64,000 nt of DNA from Puccinia triticina (lineage: Eukaryota > Basidiomycota > Pucciniomycetes > Pucciniales > Pucciniaceae), in NCBI RefSeq assembly GCF_026914185.1, contig NC_070565.1, positions 1,240,001 to 1,304,000 on the forward strand. Direction: 5' to 3'. Under the pieces are notes generated by a model, which ran no database searches, had not been told where the DNA came from, and saw only the letters and a list, made by a program, of their open reading frames with translations. Below, in pieces: positions 47,460 through 58,509 of this stretch (positions within the stretch are counted from its first letter, which is position 1; each line of letters begins with the position of its first letter). Made by a program: the position numbers and the translations under genes.

Positions 47460-48520
47460 AGGCTTACGATTCAGTTCCTGTGAGTATTGCCATCTCCATC
47501 CATCAGTGTTGTCATGAGCAGCTGTGTCAGCCTGTATGTAACTAACCGTGTCTGAGAGGGTTGTTACTATCAAGATGATGGTGTAAGATGCCAAGGATGG
47601 GCCAATGGGTTCGTGGTAAGACCTGTAAAAGGTTTCACTCTATCAGTAATCTTGACTGAGAGGCTTGCTCAATTAAGGCGCATCCAGATCAACACAGGGT
47701 GTTAATAGGCATCCAAGGAATAACTCAACTTGGGTTCGTGGTTTTACCTACAGAAAGGTAAGGGTAATCAAGAGTTGAGAGTATTCCTGAATTGAATGAT
47801 GGGTGAGAATGAAAGCACTGTTTAACTATAGTATGGGTTAAACTTTTCTGTAATAATATTCTGGGGGATAAACAGTCCTGGGGGGCGTGTTTATATAGAG
47901 GGGAAAGAGCAGGAGGGAACATGAGGCGCTTGGAGGCGCTTCAGGACCAGGGGGGAACTGGAAGCGCTCAAGGGAAGCAGATCCTCATGAGGATCAACAT
48001 TGGAAATGATCAAGGCAGTGTAATGATCAGTACTGATCCTAGATCAGTAGCAGTGCACACTAGCTGATCATAACCAATCATTGATTCCATTCAGTGCTCT
48101 TTGAATTGGATTACATCATGTATTGTTTATGTATTTATATCATAACCAATATGTCATGTAAATAGGAACTGAGGCGTAACAGGGGATAAATGAGTGATAC
48201 CTGTCTTGGGGTATTTCACGTGTACAGTAATATTACAATGTACTGTAATCTTACTGTTTGCATGTAAGTTAACTCTTATAACAACAGTACATTATGGTAA
48301 CTGTATTTAACTATGGTTAACTGTAATGTGATGTATAACAAGAGTACATTCTTAAGCTTGTATCTAATGATATACATATGTAATAAAGGTGTAAAGGAAT
48401 GTACTATAAGTAATGTGAACAATTGCAGGTACTTGGTACGTGTAAGGTACTGTGACATGTACTCTGTGGCTGACAAGCTGAGCACATTCATAATGCTCGT
48501 TTCCTCCCGTTGGTACGCTT
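47460..48520. other. Non-coding region between gene X and SNF2 (right), possibly another solo LTR
   Basis: No gene. A TATA-like TTTATATAGAGG near 47893 and two GGCGCTT words nearby look like an LTR promoter, but I cannot define ends. The rest is AT-rich with repeated TAACTGTA-type words near 48300. Confidence 0.35.
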
Positions 48521-48927
48521 AGTCTTTGCAACCTATCAAGTCAGCTTCTGGAGCAATCAACCGGATGGGGCTGAAGAGACTCTGCTTACAAGGCCAACTC
48601 CGCTTTCCGTCTCTGTATTTGATAGATGTTCATTTCCAGGCTCCCCTGTATGTAGTACCAATAGACACAGACTTCCTCCGTCTGGCCCAGGCGGTATAGC
48701 CGATCAATAGCCTGAAATTCATTTGCAGGGTTCCAGCTTGGTTCCTTATATATCAAGAGTCACGTTAGCCTGCTGGCCTCTCTGCCTGCCTGCCAGAGAT
48801 CAGCCAGCACTCACCATAATGTACACATTCTGAGCACATCGCAAATCGATTCCCACTCCTGCTGCCTGCACGGATGCCAAAAGTACTTTGCACGTTGTGA
48901 GAACTCCTTTGGGACGGGTGGCAGTTC

Positions 48928-50037
48928 TGTGAGGGGGAAATAGCAGTTATAATATTTCAAGTATGTATGAAGCTTTTACAACTGTTACGGGTGGTTTGAA
49001 AGACCTGCCCCTCTATAATACTACACAAGAGTTATCACAACAAATTTGTTTTATTGTTGTGGCAAACTAATCATAGAGATAACTATATGTAGCAGTCTCC
49101 AATCAAACCTAGATCAAACTTGAATTCAGTGGAAATGTTGAGTGGATACGGGGAAATGGAGTTGGTGGTGGAAATCAGTAGGAACGTAAGATATGTTTTA
49201 TATGGTTTATATGTTTATTGAGTGAGAGAAGTATGTGCGGAGATATAGAATGTTGAGAGCAAAAAGACTAATGGCAGATGTGAACTATTCAAAGTGTCTT
49301 TGCCCTCCTCCTTAACCTTCAGTTAGGAGTAAAATGGGTTAAGATCACTTTGACTTGTTAAGGGCACAAGTGGTGATGCTTGCTACTTGACTACTTATAT
49401 ATCCTCTGAGGTATGAAAGATGTTGATGGGCAACTTGATTGAGATCACACTAGTGGATTTATGTTGATTTTTTTGCTTGAGGCTTCTGAGTGAGATGTGT
49501 GTGCTGATTAGGATTGCCTGAGTGGCATGCTCCAACTGAGGAGGGAAAACATGCTCCTTATATAGTAAAATGTGAGGGATTTTTGCTGGTGGGGAATTCA
49601 GTTGAGGTATTTATGCTGGTGTGACTTCTCCTGTGAGGGATTTTTGCTGCATGGAAGCTTCCATTGAGGTATTTTAGCTAGTGAGCCTTCTGATAAACGT
49701 GTGATCCAACATGTGACTGATGATGTCATGCGACCATACAGGGGTACGTGTGTGCACCTGTATAAACTACACCCTAACTATGTACTTGTACCTGATTCTA
49801 TACTATGTACTACCAAATATAAATCTATAGTATTTGATTATGTTCCGTCACAAACAGTTTAATCCAAATAACTTTTGACTGAGTGGAGCTAGCCTAGTGG
49901 TTCAAGTGAGTGACTAGGGGTTAAATGACCTTTAGAATCTAATAATGCAATAATACATCCAAGAATATGCCTCCTTCTCATGTATTCAACCATCACTTTA
50001 TGTAATTTGATACTTGAAACAGATTTGGCACACCACA
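48928..50037 (+). mobile_element. LTR-like insertion, family L2 copy 2, in SNF2
   Basis: It starts TGTGAGGGGGAAATAGC and ends CACCACA. It is related to 43263-44177. Non-coding. It interrupts the SNF2 C-terminal lobe between NEFRSEQ and the VLLASV segment. No clean target duplication is visible, so the ends may be off by a few bases. Confidence 0.55.
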
Positions 50038-51090
50038 ATGTTTGTTCACTTCGGAATTCGTTCAGGTTGCTGTCACGCTTTCGCACATTGAGGTCCCCAG
50101 TGAGCCAAGTGAATCCAATCTGTTTCTCATCCAGAGCTCGCCCAATTCTAGAGCAAGGAAATCAGCATGTGTCATTGTAACTGTGCGCATTTTAGCTTGC
50201 CACTTCACTCACATCTCCAAGAATGCAACAAAGCTGGAAAACACAACTGCCTTTGGGCGTTCACTCAGTTGCGGTCGTATAAACAAGGCTTCTAGACTTT
50301 CAACTAAGTGAATGATCTTTCCAGAATCCTGCCATTGCCATGTTGGTTGGATTGGCAGCTCCATGCGTGCAAATATTGGATGGTTGCAGAATTGGCGAAG
50401 CATTGTCAATTGTCGGAAGAACTCGGCGTGGTCCCACTGCTTCCCAGATGTCCGCAGTCTCCCAAACGTGCAGATGAATCTAGCATGCAAATCCCTTAAA
50501 TGTGGCTCCCACTTCGAGCTGCATCTGACGACCACGGCATGTTCCACCTTGCTGGGCAGGTTCAAAAGAACGTCCTTGGTTCTTCTTAAGCAGACTGATT
50601 CCATCAAGCGGGTCAGACTCTTGATAGCCTCAGGCACCCCCACTTTGATCTTGGGAATCAGACATCTCTGACAGATAGATTCATTGTCCCATGGTGCGAG
50701 CTTCAAAATCCCGATCAGGCTCTGAAGGTCTGTCAGGTGATTCTGTACCGGTGTCCCGGTTAAACAAAGTAAAAAATTTGTTTCAAGTTGATGTATATTG
50801 TGGGTTCGGTTCGAGCTGGTATTCCTCATCAGGCTATCATTATCATCAGCAAGACATCCTCTTTAGGCTGATAGATCAAAGCTCCACTCACTGTGCTTCA
50901 TCAAGCACAATCCTGAACCAATGGAGCTTAATTGATTCAATTGTGACTCGCTTGTCATCTGGCATATTCCTGCTCTCCCCAATCATCTCGTAAGTTGTGA
51001 GAACCACGAGGCACGATTGGAGGACCTGTTGAGTGAGATGTTTCCGCTCGGAGCCGTGGAACACTTGGTAAGTGATTGCCTGATTGGTAA

Positions 51091-52100
51091 TGTCAGCCTT
51101 AGAGATACAACAAGTATCCTAAAGTCTGCAAAAACTGGTAAACCATTTACAAATCCTGAAATATTATTGAATATTCAGAATCCTCGTGATAAATTAAGGG
51201 GGGTCACCCACTCAAAGTAACCCCTCATTCCTACTCCTTCATACATTTTCTCATACATGTACATATAGCCATAAAGCGCTCCAAAGAGCAGGAAAACTAC
51301 ATAAAAAATCTTTACATAAATTAAAATACATAAAATTATATTAATTAGTAAAATACCTTTCCCCCGTGAAACAGGAACCACGGGTGAGAGTAACACTCAG
51401 TACAAATTGATATTACACTTCATATTAAGCTATTTCACATGACAATTGGTTATACAAATGTCACGTGTGGGAGTAAGGGAAGTTGTGTAATATTGTACAA
51501 ATAAAATACCCATAACCAAGGCAGATTTCACGTCTACTCTTGGCATTTACCCATAGCCAAAATCAATGGGAATATTTCAGCGCCCTCAAAGACCTCTCCA
51601 GTATTTAAGGAGGTAATTGATCCACTGGAATTGTCCCCTCAGACATTTCACCACCCAGTAACCTGTAAGTTAACTCGTGAAAATTCTCCTCTGGCTTATT
51701 AAAGCCACCACTTCCTTTATTTCTGCCCTTTTGGCACGAAACCTACTAGATCTTAACTCTAAAATTGCCAACATCCCTTATAAGCATTTATTACAGTTAA
51801 ATCTTTATAAATAGTTGCTGTAAGACTCCCGCCTCTGACACGCAGCCAATCAGTTTAAGCGCTTACCAGCTATTTCTACGTCAAAACCTTATATATCCCT
51901 GTTCTTAATAAGTAAACCTTATTAATTACAAATATCCTCCTCTTAAATAAGAGTGTTTAAACCCTTGTAGTGGCTAAAAACCACGTAACAAGTTTGGCAC
52001 ATTATTGCCAGTGTTTTTATTTCAGTACAGTTATAGTACTAGGGCAAAAACCCTTATTTCTGACGGGTTTTTTCCCTAAGTTTCACAAACATAGCTGACA
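51091..52100. mobile_element. Solo LTR (1010 bp) in SNF2 with perfect duplication
   Basis: The termini TGTCAGC and GCTGACA are inverted. GGTAA flanks both sides (51086-51090 and 52101-52105). No coding sequence. Removing it with one GGTAA joins HFT to NQAITY in frame, matching the uninterrupted left SNF2 copy. Confidence 0.92.
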
Positions 52101-52989
52101 GGTAAAGTGGAGTCTGATTTCATTTTCCCAATTAGAGAGCGTGGCCAGGGGGCAAACAACTAATGTAGCTGCCGATCGGTTTATCCAATTGGCCCAGTAA
52201 AATTCCACCACGCGCTCTGAGTCGCGAGAACATAAGCTAGGGTTGTCAGAGTTTTTCCCAAACCCATGTTGTCGGCAAGGATTGACCCTTGAGTCGTGGG
52301 TGTTGGATGGGCCAAGTTGTTGCTACCGGACTCCCCCATACTGCTGTGAATCCAAGCATTGGTAGGATGCCGCCACAACTGCATTGTATCGTTGCTGGCT
52401 GATTCGTTCTTTCTCAGGAAATCGAGCGCAGCAAGCTGATGAGGGTGGAGGTTTGTACGGCATTGTCTAATAGCTGAAACCAGCCAAGCTTGGCTGGCGT
52501 TTACATCCCTGTGGACAACGTAATGCGGGATGTCGAAGAACAGGCTGGGGTTGTAGTTCCAGATTGGTGTCAGATCCACACCTGCCGCTGCGAAGGCCGC
52601 CTGGATATGGCTGATGTGTTCAGAGCGGCTGAATACACAACCCCACACCTTGGTCCGGACACGATGGTGGTTGACCACAAAAGCTCGTACCTTCATGATA
52701 TCAACATCGTGTGGTGAAATCTCGTTGCCGGTAACCGGAGCCAAACAGGTTGATACTGGCCCTAGTAACGGCCCGAGGTGTTCACTGGCCCTTGCACTGA
52801 GATCTCCTACCCGCTCTTGTGGTGAACAATACACATGGACCCGTGCACGACCTCGCTGCAACAAGCCGACCTGTGGGACGTGGTTGTGTGAGGTCGGAAG
52901 AGATGGTGATATGGGGGTAATGAATTGCCCAAGACAATAAGTGCTTCTCATTGTACCGTAGCAAAGAGGGGGCCTGTGAGGATCCAAAC

Positions 52990-54215
52990 GGTGGACAAGG
53001 GAGGATTGAGAAAATTCTTCTGAGTGAAAATTGGGGATGTTAGAATCTAACCGTCAAGTCTGACATTGACTCAAAAAGGTATGAAAGCATGATGTGTTTG
53101 TATTTGGTCCTTATTTGTGGTTTGCAAAACAGAATTCACGGACAGCATCTACACACACAACCCATATGTATGTATCTGGCCCTTGGCCTGAAGTAGGTCC
53201 CCTAGACAAGTCAGCTGCAAGCGGGTATCTGCCACTTGCCGCTTGGACAATGAGAGAAGGGATTTTCACTTTTGGCTGCACAAAATGTGGCATCTTTCTT
53301 GGGTCTTTGCAGGATGCACTGTGGGTTTTGAACACCATTACCTCCTCAGATCTTGAAGAGCATGTCTCAACCAAAGGTTTCATTGGGTGCAACTGGAACA
53401 CCCAGGTGCTTGCTCAGTGGACAGGGAACTCAGCTTATCTCGGGGCTTTGTGGTGGATCAAGTCTGGCCCAGCTGGATGATTTGAATGACACCTACTGTA
53501 GAAATTGAAGGGATGGATTGGGATGAAGGGTCAAGCTTTTCTCACCCTCATGTGTAGCCCCAAGCGCGCAATCAGCAACGTGCGGCACAGCTCACCGGGT
53601 CCGCATTCCATGATTGGGACCCAAATCCTTCCCATTTCCCCACCATATGGGTGATTTATTCAATGTTAGGTACAAGCAGCCAAGCTGAAATCTGCGGGCT
53701 GGTGGGCAGGGAATGCCTGTGGTTAGCTTCCTCATGGAGTCAATCTCCGAATTGTGGATTCGCCCCCTTCAACGCAGTGTGACAATTCCTTCCCTCCTTC
53801 CAGCTCCAAAGCATCCTAGGATGTCCTGCTTGCAACATTACACCCATCTCCCGAGCTGCTAGACATGAATGGCAGAGCTCACCCATCACTTAGTGGCCCA
53901 CTTCACCTAAAACCCAACCCAGAACCACAGAAGGGGTTTGACTTGAGCAACAGAATTGAGAAGCATGACACGCCAGCTCATCTTGGGCCAGGGATAATGG
54001 ATGATTGAACCAAAAACTCAGCAGCAAGATGGGCTAGCGGTACAACTAAATCAGCAAAATATCCACATGAGTTCAGGCCAGCAGAACAATGAGTTAATCA
54101 TCATTATTTCACACACATGCTGATAAGAATAGCATGAACCTAGACATGAGTTGCAGCTAGGTTCAGCGCTGACATTGGACCAACATAAGGCCTTGCGATC
54201 AATAAAATTACGGTC
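52990..54215. other. 5' flank of SNF2 (right) up to the TIR end
   Basis: No convincing gene; the small ORF at 53094-53480 is unsupported. The distance from the SNF2 start to the TIR tip (about 1.3 kb) is close to the 1.06 kb in the left element, so this is read as the corresponding end region. Confidence 0.5.
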
Positions 54216-54254
54216 TGGCACTCTCTAGAGAGAGCCACAAATCTCCCCCTGGTG
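54216..54254 (-). repeat. TIR end related to the 14.4-kb element
   Basis: 39 bp, starts TGGCACTCTCT and ends CTCCCCCTGGTG. It aligns without gaps to 16549-16587 and has the same tip. Its orientation makes it the right end of an element extending leftwards, over SNF2, gene X and perhaps Tnp2. The matching left end was not found and may have been lost at the Copia-2 border. Confidence 0.75.
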
Positions 54255-55299
54255 CTTGCTCCCCTTGTGCTGCAAAAAAAATAAGTGAAGGGATCTTTGA
54301 TCTCTTACACTTTCTTTTTCTACTGCAAATCAAAACAGCAATTTTTTTCTTTTCCCTTTTGTTATAATCAAACTATGCCCAAGAATCTCACTCATGACCT
54401 GTCCCAAATTTCTCCTGTGACAAATTAATTCACTGCTGAAGATTCTACTACCCTCAAACTGGCCTGTAAGGCCTCCTCCTCCTCAAATTCCTCTATTTCC
54501 AAAGTCCAAAGCACTCGAAACCTCCTCTTTTTGTAGCTTTGTTTTGTTTTGTTTTGTTTCATTTTCTATTTCTTGTTTAGATTTATGAATCTCAAAATTT
54601 CCAATCAGACTCTTAAGTTTTATTGATTTTTGGCTCTTTATTTCTGTTTACTTTTCTTTTCTCTGCATTTCTTCCTTCCACTGCAAAAAAACTGTGTCAA
54701 CTGTGAGCAGTTGACATGCGGTAACTATGAGGAAGCTTGTGGTATTACACCAGCCTTACCCAAGGTTTGACTCAACACAATCTTCAATGCACAGTCACTG
54801 TGCACCTTGCGCAGTGACTGTGCCAACAAAGGCACTTGTGCAATCAGGTGGAGTTACAATGGTAGCTTGGCTTGAGTATCCTGCATGTCAACTGCAAGCA
54901 GTTGACCAAGTTTTTTGTGCAGTGCGTATTCTTCATTCTTATAGACCTACACATGAGACCAGATATCACATGTTTTATGGTTACATTGCACTATGTTTCA
55001 TAACATTATTGCTCTTTTTTTAGAACATATAGTTGTAATAGTAAGTACAACTGAACAATAGCTAGAAGTAATCGTTTGGACCCAGGTACTGGGTCTGTTT
55101 TTTGCCCAAAGCAGGGACCAAGTACTACACCCAGCACCACCTGCCAGGTACCAGCAGTACTTATGGCGGGTAACGGCAGTACTTTGTGCCTTTTTTGCAT
55201 TTACTTGGCCTACGGGACTTGGGACACCAATTCCTCAAATTCCAGCTCGCCAAGAGGTATTTCTCTTGGGGAGCTGGTCAGAGTTGAGCTTGCCAAGAG
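54255..55299. other. Non-coding spacer
   Basis: No gene. T-rich tracts lie at 54300-54680. GTCAACTG(T/C)(G/A)AGCAGTTGAC palindromes lie near 54696 and 54887. Confidence 0.5.
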
Positions 55300-55687
55300 C
55301 AACAAAGGGTAGTTACGTTACATTGTGTTATCCGCGCAATTTTGGTAACGTAACTACCCCCGTTATCCGGGGCCCCCCGTTACTTTACTAGTAACAGGGT
55401 CATTTCAGGCCCCGCACGTAACGTAACGGGCCTCATTTGTGAGGCCCGTTATCACGTTATCAGGGGGATAACGCAATAACAGACCATTTAAGGCTTTTTA
55501 GCCTCATTTTTTGCCCGTTCTCAAGGGCTCCGCGCGCCCGGATAACGCAACAAGCATAAAAAAAACCGGCTCAACCTGTTGCAATAACGTAATTGCACTG
55601 CCGTTACGCATAAAGCGTAGATAACAACAAAAATTTCATTACGTTACAGTTATCTACGTGTTACGCGTAGCGTAACTACCCTTTGTT
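55300..55687. mobile_element. hAT-like MITE (388 bp)
   Basis: Inverted ends start CAACAAAGGGTAGTTACG (17-18 bp pairing). The 8-bp direct duplication GCCAAGAG is at 55292-55299 and 55688-55695, the size used by hAT transposons. It is non-coding and full of GTTACG/CGTAAC words that can fold on themselves. Confidence 0.85.
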
Positions 55688-55699
55688 GCCAAGAGGAAT

Positions 55700-56400
55700 A
55701 GACACCTCTTGACGGGCTGGGATTTGACCAACTTACCATGAAGAACAACCTGGGCCAGCTGGTGTAAAAATTCAGCTTGTCAGAAGGTATGTAATCCTTT
55801 TGGGGAGCTGGACTTTGACCAGATTTCCAAGAGACATTTTAAGGACTCCAGTTTGAGTCCCTCACCGGTTGTTGTTGAGTAGCACAAAAGAAAAGGCAAA
55901 AATTCTAAAAAAAAGTCTAGTACCAAAGTAGGTGCTGTATTGCAGGTATCTAGCCAACAGAGAGTGAAGCTCTCTCTGGTAAGTATGACTAGAAAAACTA
56001 GGAGAATGAGAAGAAATGGAGATAGCTTACCTAGCTGGGAGATAGTGAAGCTCTCTGCTGGACTAGGGAAGTATTAGGAGACAAATAAGTACTCTTGTAG
56101 CTTATGTGACACTGTGAAAGCTCTTGTGAAAGGTTCTTGTAAGACACCCGGGATGGGGGCTTACAGAAATACCTTTTGGCGAGATGGATTTGTACCAGCT
56201 CACCAAGAGGAATATCCCTTGCACCAAACTGTGATCAACTGGCCAAGAGGTGTGTATTTCTCTTGGCAAGCTGGTACAAATCCATCTTGCCCAGAGGTTT
56301 GTATTCCTTTTGGCAAGCTGATCAAAGTCCAGCTTGCCAGGAGGAATGTTTTCTTCTTGGCGAGCTGGTACAAATACATCTCACCATGGTCAATTGAGGA
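55700..56400. repeat. Degenerate GCCAAGAGG-type repeat region
   Basis: Repeated words such as AGCTGGTACAAAT and CTTGCCAAGAGG occur in both orientations at irregular spacing. No gene is supported. Confidence 0.5.
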
Positions 56401-56689
56401 ATACACTTGACTCCCCCTTGTATGCCGATTTAGATGCAAGTCCTTGCCTGTGGGAGGCAGGCCCTTTGGACTCCACCTTGTGTAAAGCGTGAGACACTTG
56501 GTTTCAGTTTGGAGGGGGGTGTAGGTGGAGTGCTTTTATGGTCAACCCTCTGAGCTGTCACACAATCTTGGTTACTAATACCCCCTTCCCCATAAGAAAA
56601 AAAATTACATTTTCTGTGAGTACCATTATGCAAAAAAAGGCCATTCATCCATATTTGTTGAGTACCCTTTTTGGCTTTGGCCAGAAATT

Positions 56690-57544
56690 GGGTCAGCCTT
56701 TATGCACACCAAAGAAATACCACATGCACACCATTTTTGGTGTATATTAGTGTGCACTCCAAGAAATTGGAGTGCACACCCATGCACTCCAAAAAAATGG
56801 ATTGCACACTCATGCACTCCAAAAAATTGGTGTGCACACTGATGCACTACCTGATTGGTAGTGGATTTCTCTTCAATCTCACCAATGGTAGGCTTTTAGT
56901 AGAAGCCCACCAAGTCTAGCATAGAAATTCTATGCTACACTACACTTGAGGTGTTAGTCAGGATGTGCTAACAGCAGCCCTTTTGCCTGTAGTGTTAAGT
57001 CACTCCTACTGCTGCTACACTACAGAGAGTTTAGCAGCAAAAAAGGCCAAAACCCACTCCAAAGAGCTTTGTAAAGTGTAGAAGTATTTTCTATGACATG
57101 TGCAAGTTGGATAAGAGCAGAGAAGATGAAATTCCCCCAATTCTACAATAAGAATCCTGCAAAACTACACCACACCAACACTTTGGTTAGCTTATTGAAT
57201 ATTAGTCTCACCAGGATGTAAGTGCTCAAGTTGGTCACTTCTTTTAGCTTGGTGAGTTCTGCCTCTTTTTTACATCCTGGCTGTATTGATTTCACATGGC
57301 TTCACTCCACTTTCTTCAAGTGATTAGGTGTGCACTCCAATTTTTCGGAGTGCGGGAGTGTGCACTCCAATTTTTTGGAGTGAATGAGTGTGCACTGAAA
57401 TTTTTTGTAGTGCATGATTGAGGCTCGAGCACTCCAATTTTTGGGAGTGCATGGGTGTGCACTCCAATTTTTTGGAGTGCACACTAATGCACTCCAAAAA
57501 TGGTGTGCATGTGGTATTTCTTTGGTGTGCATAAAGGCTGACCC
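56690..57544. mobile_element. Foldback/MULE-like MITE (855 bp)
   Basis: The inverted ends begin GGGTCAGCCTTTATGCACAC and extend over about 160-200 bp per arm. The arms are built of repeated TGCACTCCAA...TTGGAGTGCA palindromes. The 9-bp duplication CCAGAAATT (56681-56689, 57545-57553) fits the Mutator superfamily. Non-coding. Confidence 0.85.
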
Positions 57545-57696
57545 CCAGAAATTTCATACATTTTGGTTACCTACCTTTATAGGGGGTTTCCAGGGTCCTG
57601 GTGGCCCCCTGGATGCTGCGGGGACAAGACGTTAGATAGATACAGGTGTTTCACAATAAGAATTCTTGCTTCCTGCAGCACCAAATTTGCTTACAA

Positions 57697-57920
57697 GGGG
57701 GATTCAAAGTTGGCCATGCACAACTTGCATGCACTTTTGCAAGTTGGTGTTCAAGGCTTTTATTGAACACCAAATTTCAAAAAAAACATTCAAGCAGGCT
57801 TAGGGGGTGTAGTACTAGTGTGGCTTGCATGCACTTTTGCAACTCGGTGTTCAAGAATGAACTGGAACACCGACTTGCAAAAGTGCATGCAAGTCACATC
57901 TGGCCAACTTTGAAACCCCC
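57697..57920. mobile_element. Inverted-repeat element (about 224 bp)
   Basis: The left arm is GGGGGATTCAAAGTTGGCCA and the right arm is the near inverse complement, with inner arms containing TTGCATGCACTTTTGCAAGT. No target duplication is seen. Confidence 0.65.
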
Positions 57921-58077
57921 TATTGCATAAAATTTTGCCTGCAAGTCAAGCAAGAAATCACACCAAGCAACCTCATAAGTCATAACAATACTCGCAAGGG
58001 CTCGAACTCCTTCCCGGGTTTCCTCATTGTGAAATCCCCTAATTGGTTCCCATTCTGCCTCCAATTTTCTTCATTTA

Positions 58078-58254
58078 TGGTGTTCAAAGTTGGTTTGCAT
58101 AATTTTATGCATGCATAAATCATAAAATCATAAAATCTTTTTTGCAGGGGATATGACTGTCTGATTATGTAATACAAAATTTCCTCACCAAAATATTTTT
58201 ATGATTTTATGATTTATGCATGCATAAAATTATGCAAACCAACTTTGAACACCA
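58078..58254. mobile_element. Mariner-like MITE (177 bp, TA duplication)
   Basis: Ends TGGTGTTCAAAGTTGG with near-perfect inverted arms of about 60-70 bp, flanked by TA at 58076-58077 and 58255-58256. Non-coding, AT-rich hairpin. Confidence 0.8.
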
Positions 58255-58509
58255 TAATTATTGCGCTCAAATTCACATGCCAATTGTCAAGCGATGTGAA
58301 ATAATAAAAGCTCATTTCACGAAAACAAAAAGAAAAAATTCAACCACGTAACCCACAACCAGAAAAAGAAAGTAAATACACATCATGTCAATTACAAAAT
58401 AGATGTTTTAAGAACAAAAGGGCAGATGTATAAAGTCAAATCATAAAAGACAAGTAAGCAAAAAGTCATAGGTATGGATCTTGTGTGATTTTTTTTCTTT
58501 GGAAAGAAA

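Larger units (their letters stand above)
48530..52951 (-). pseudogene. SNF2-family ATPase, right copy (split by two insertions)
   Basis: Homolog of 3261-5480, with the start MRSTYCLGQF at 52951. Motif I is DNMGLGKT near 52270. LVVCPLATLSNW lies near 52130 in a shifted frame. HFT|NQAITYQVFHG is interrupted by the solo LTR 51091-52100, and removing it with one GGTAA restores the frame. DEAH is again split by an intron (about 50830-50890), then LTGTPVQNHLTDLQ and RRTKDVLLNLPSK. After NLNEFRSEQ the LTR-like insert 48928-50037 follows. The last part, VGIDLRCAQNVY and QAIDRLYRLGQ, lies at 48850-48670 and ends QRRKAELAL near 48590. Here Arg is kept where the left copy has TGA. A 1-bp shift lies near 52190. 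Confidence 0.85.

Noticed and set aside
47940..47970. ACCAGGGGGGAACT near 47955, considered as the missing left TIR of the right element
   Set aside because: Only the first bases match; the ACTCTCC palindrome that follows in true ends is absent.
53094..53480. 128-codon ORF upstream of SNF2 (right)
   Set aside because: No similarity to the left element at the same place, and the opposite strand is also open; not supported.
54690..54910. GTCAACTG...CAGTTGAC palindromes
   Set aside because: Short, imperfect and without a clear partner or element border.
55300..58254. Regular inverted repeats that could suggest a CRISPR-like array
   Set aside because: Spacing and unit size are irregular, the units are palindromic MITE arms, and the genome is eukaryotic.
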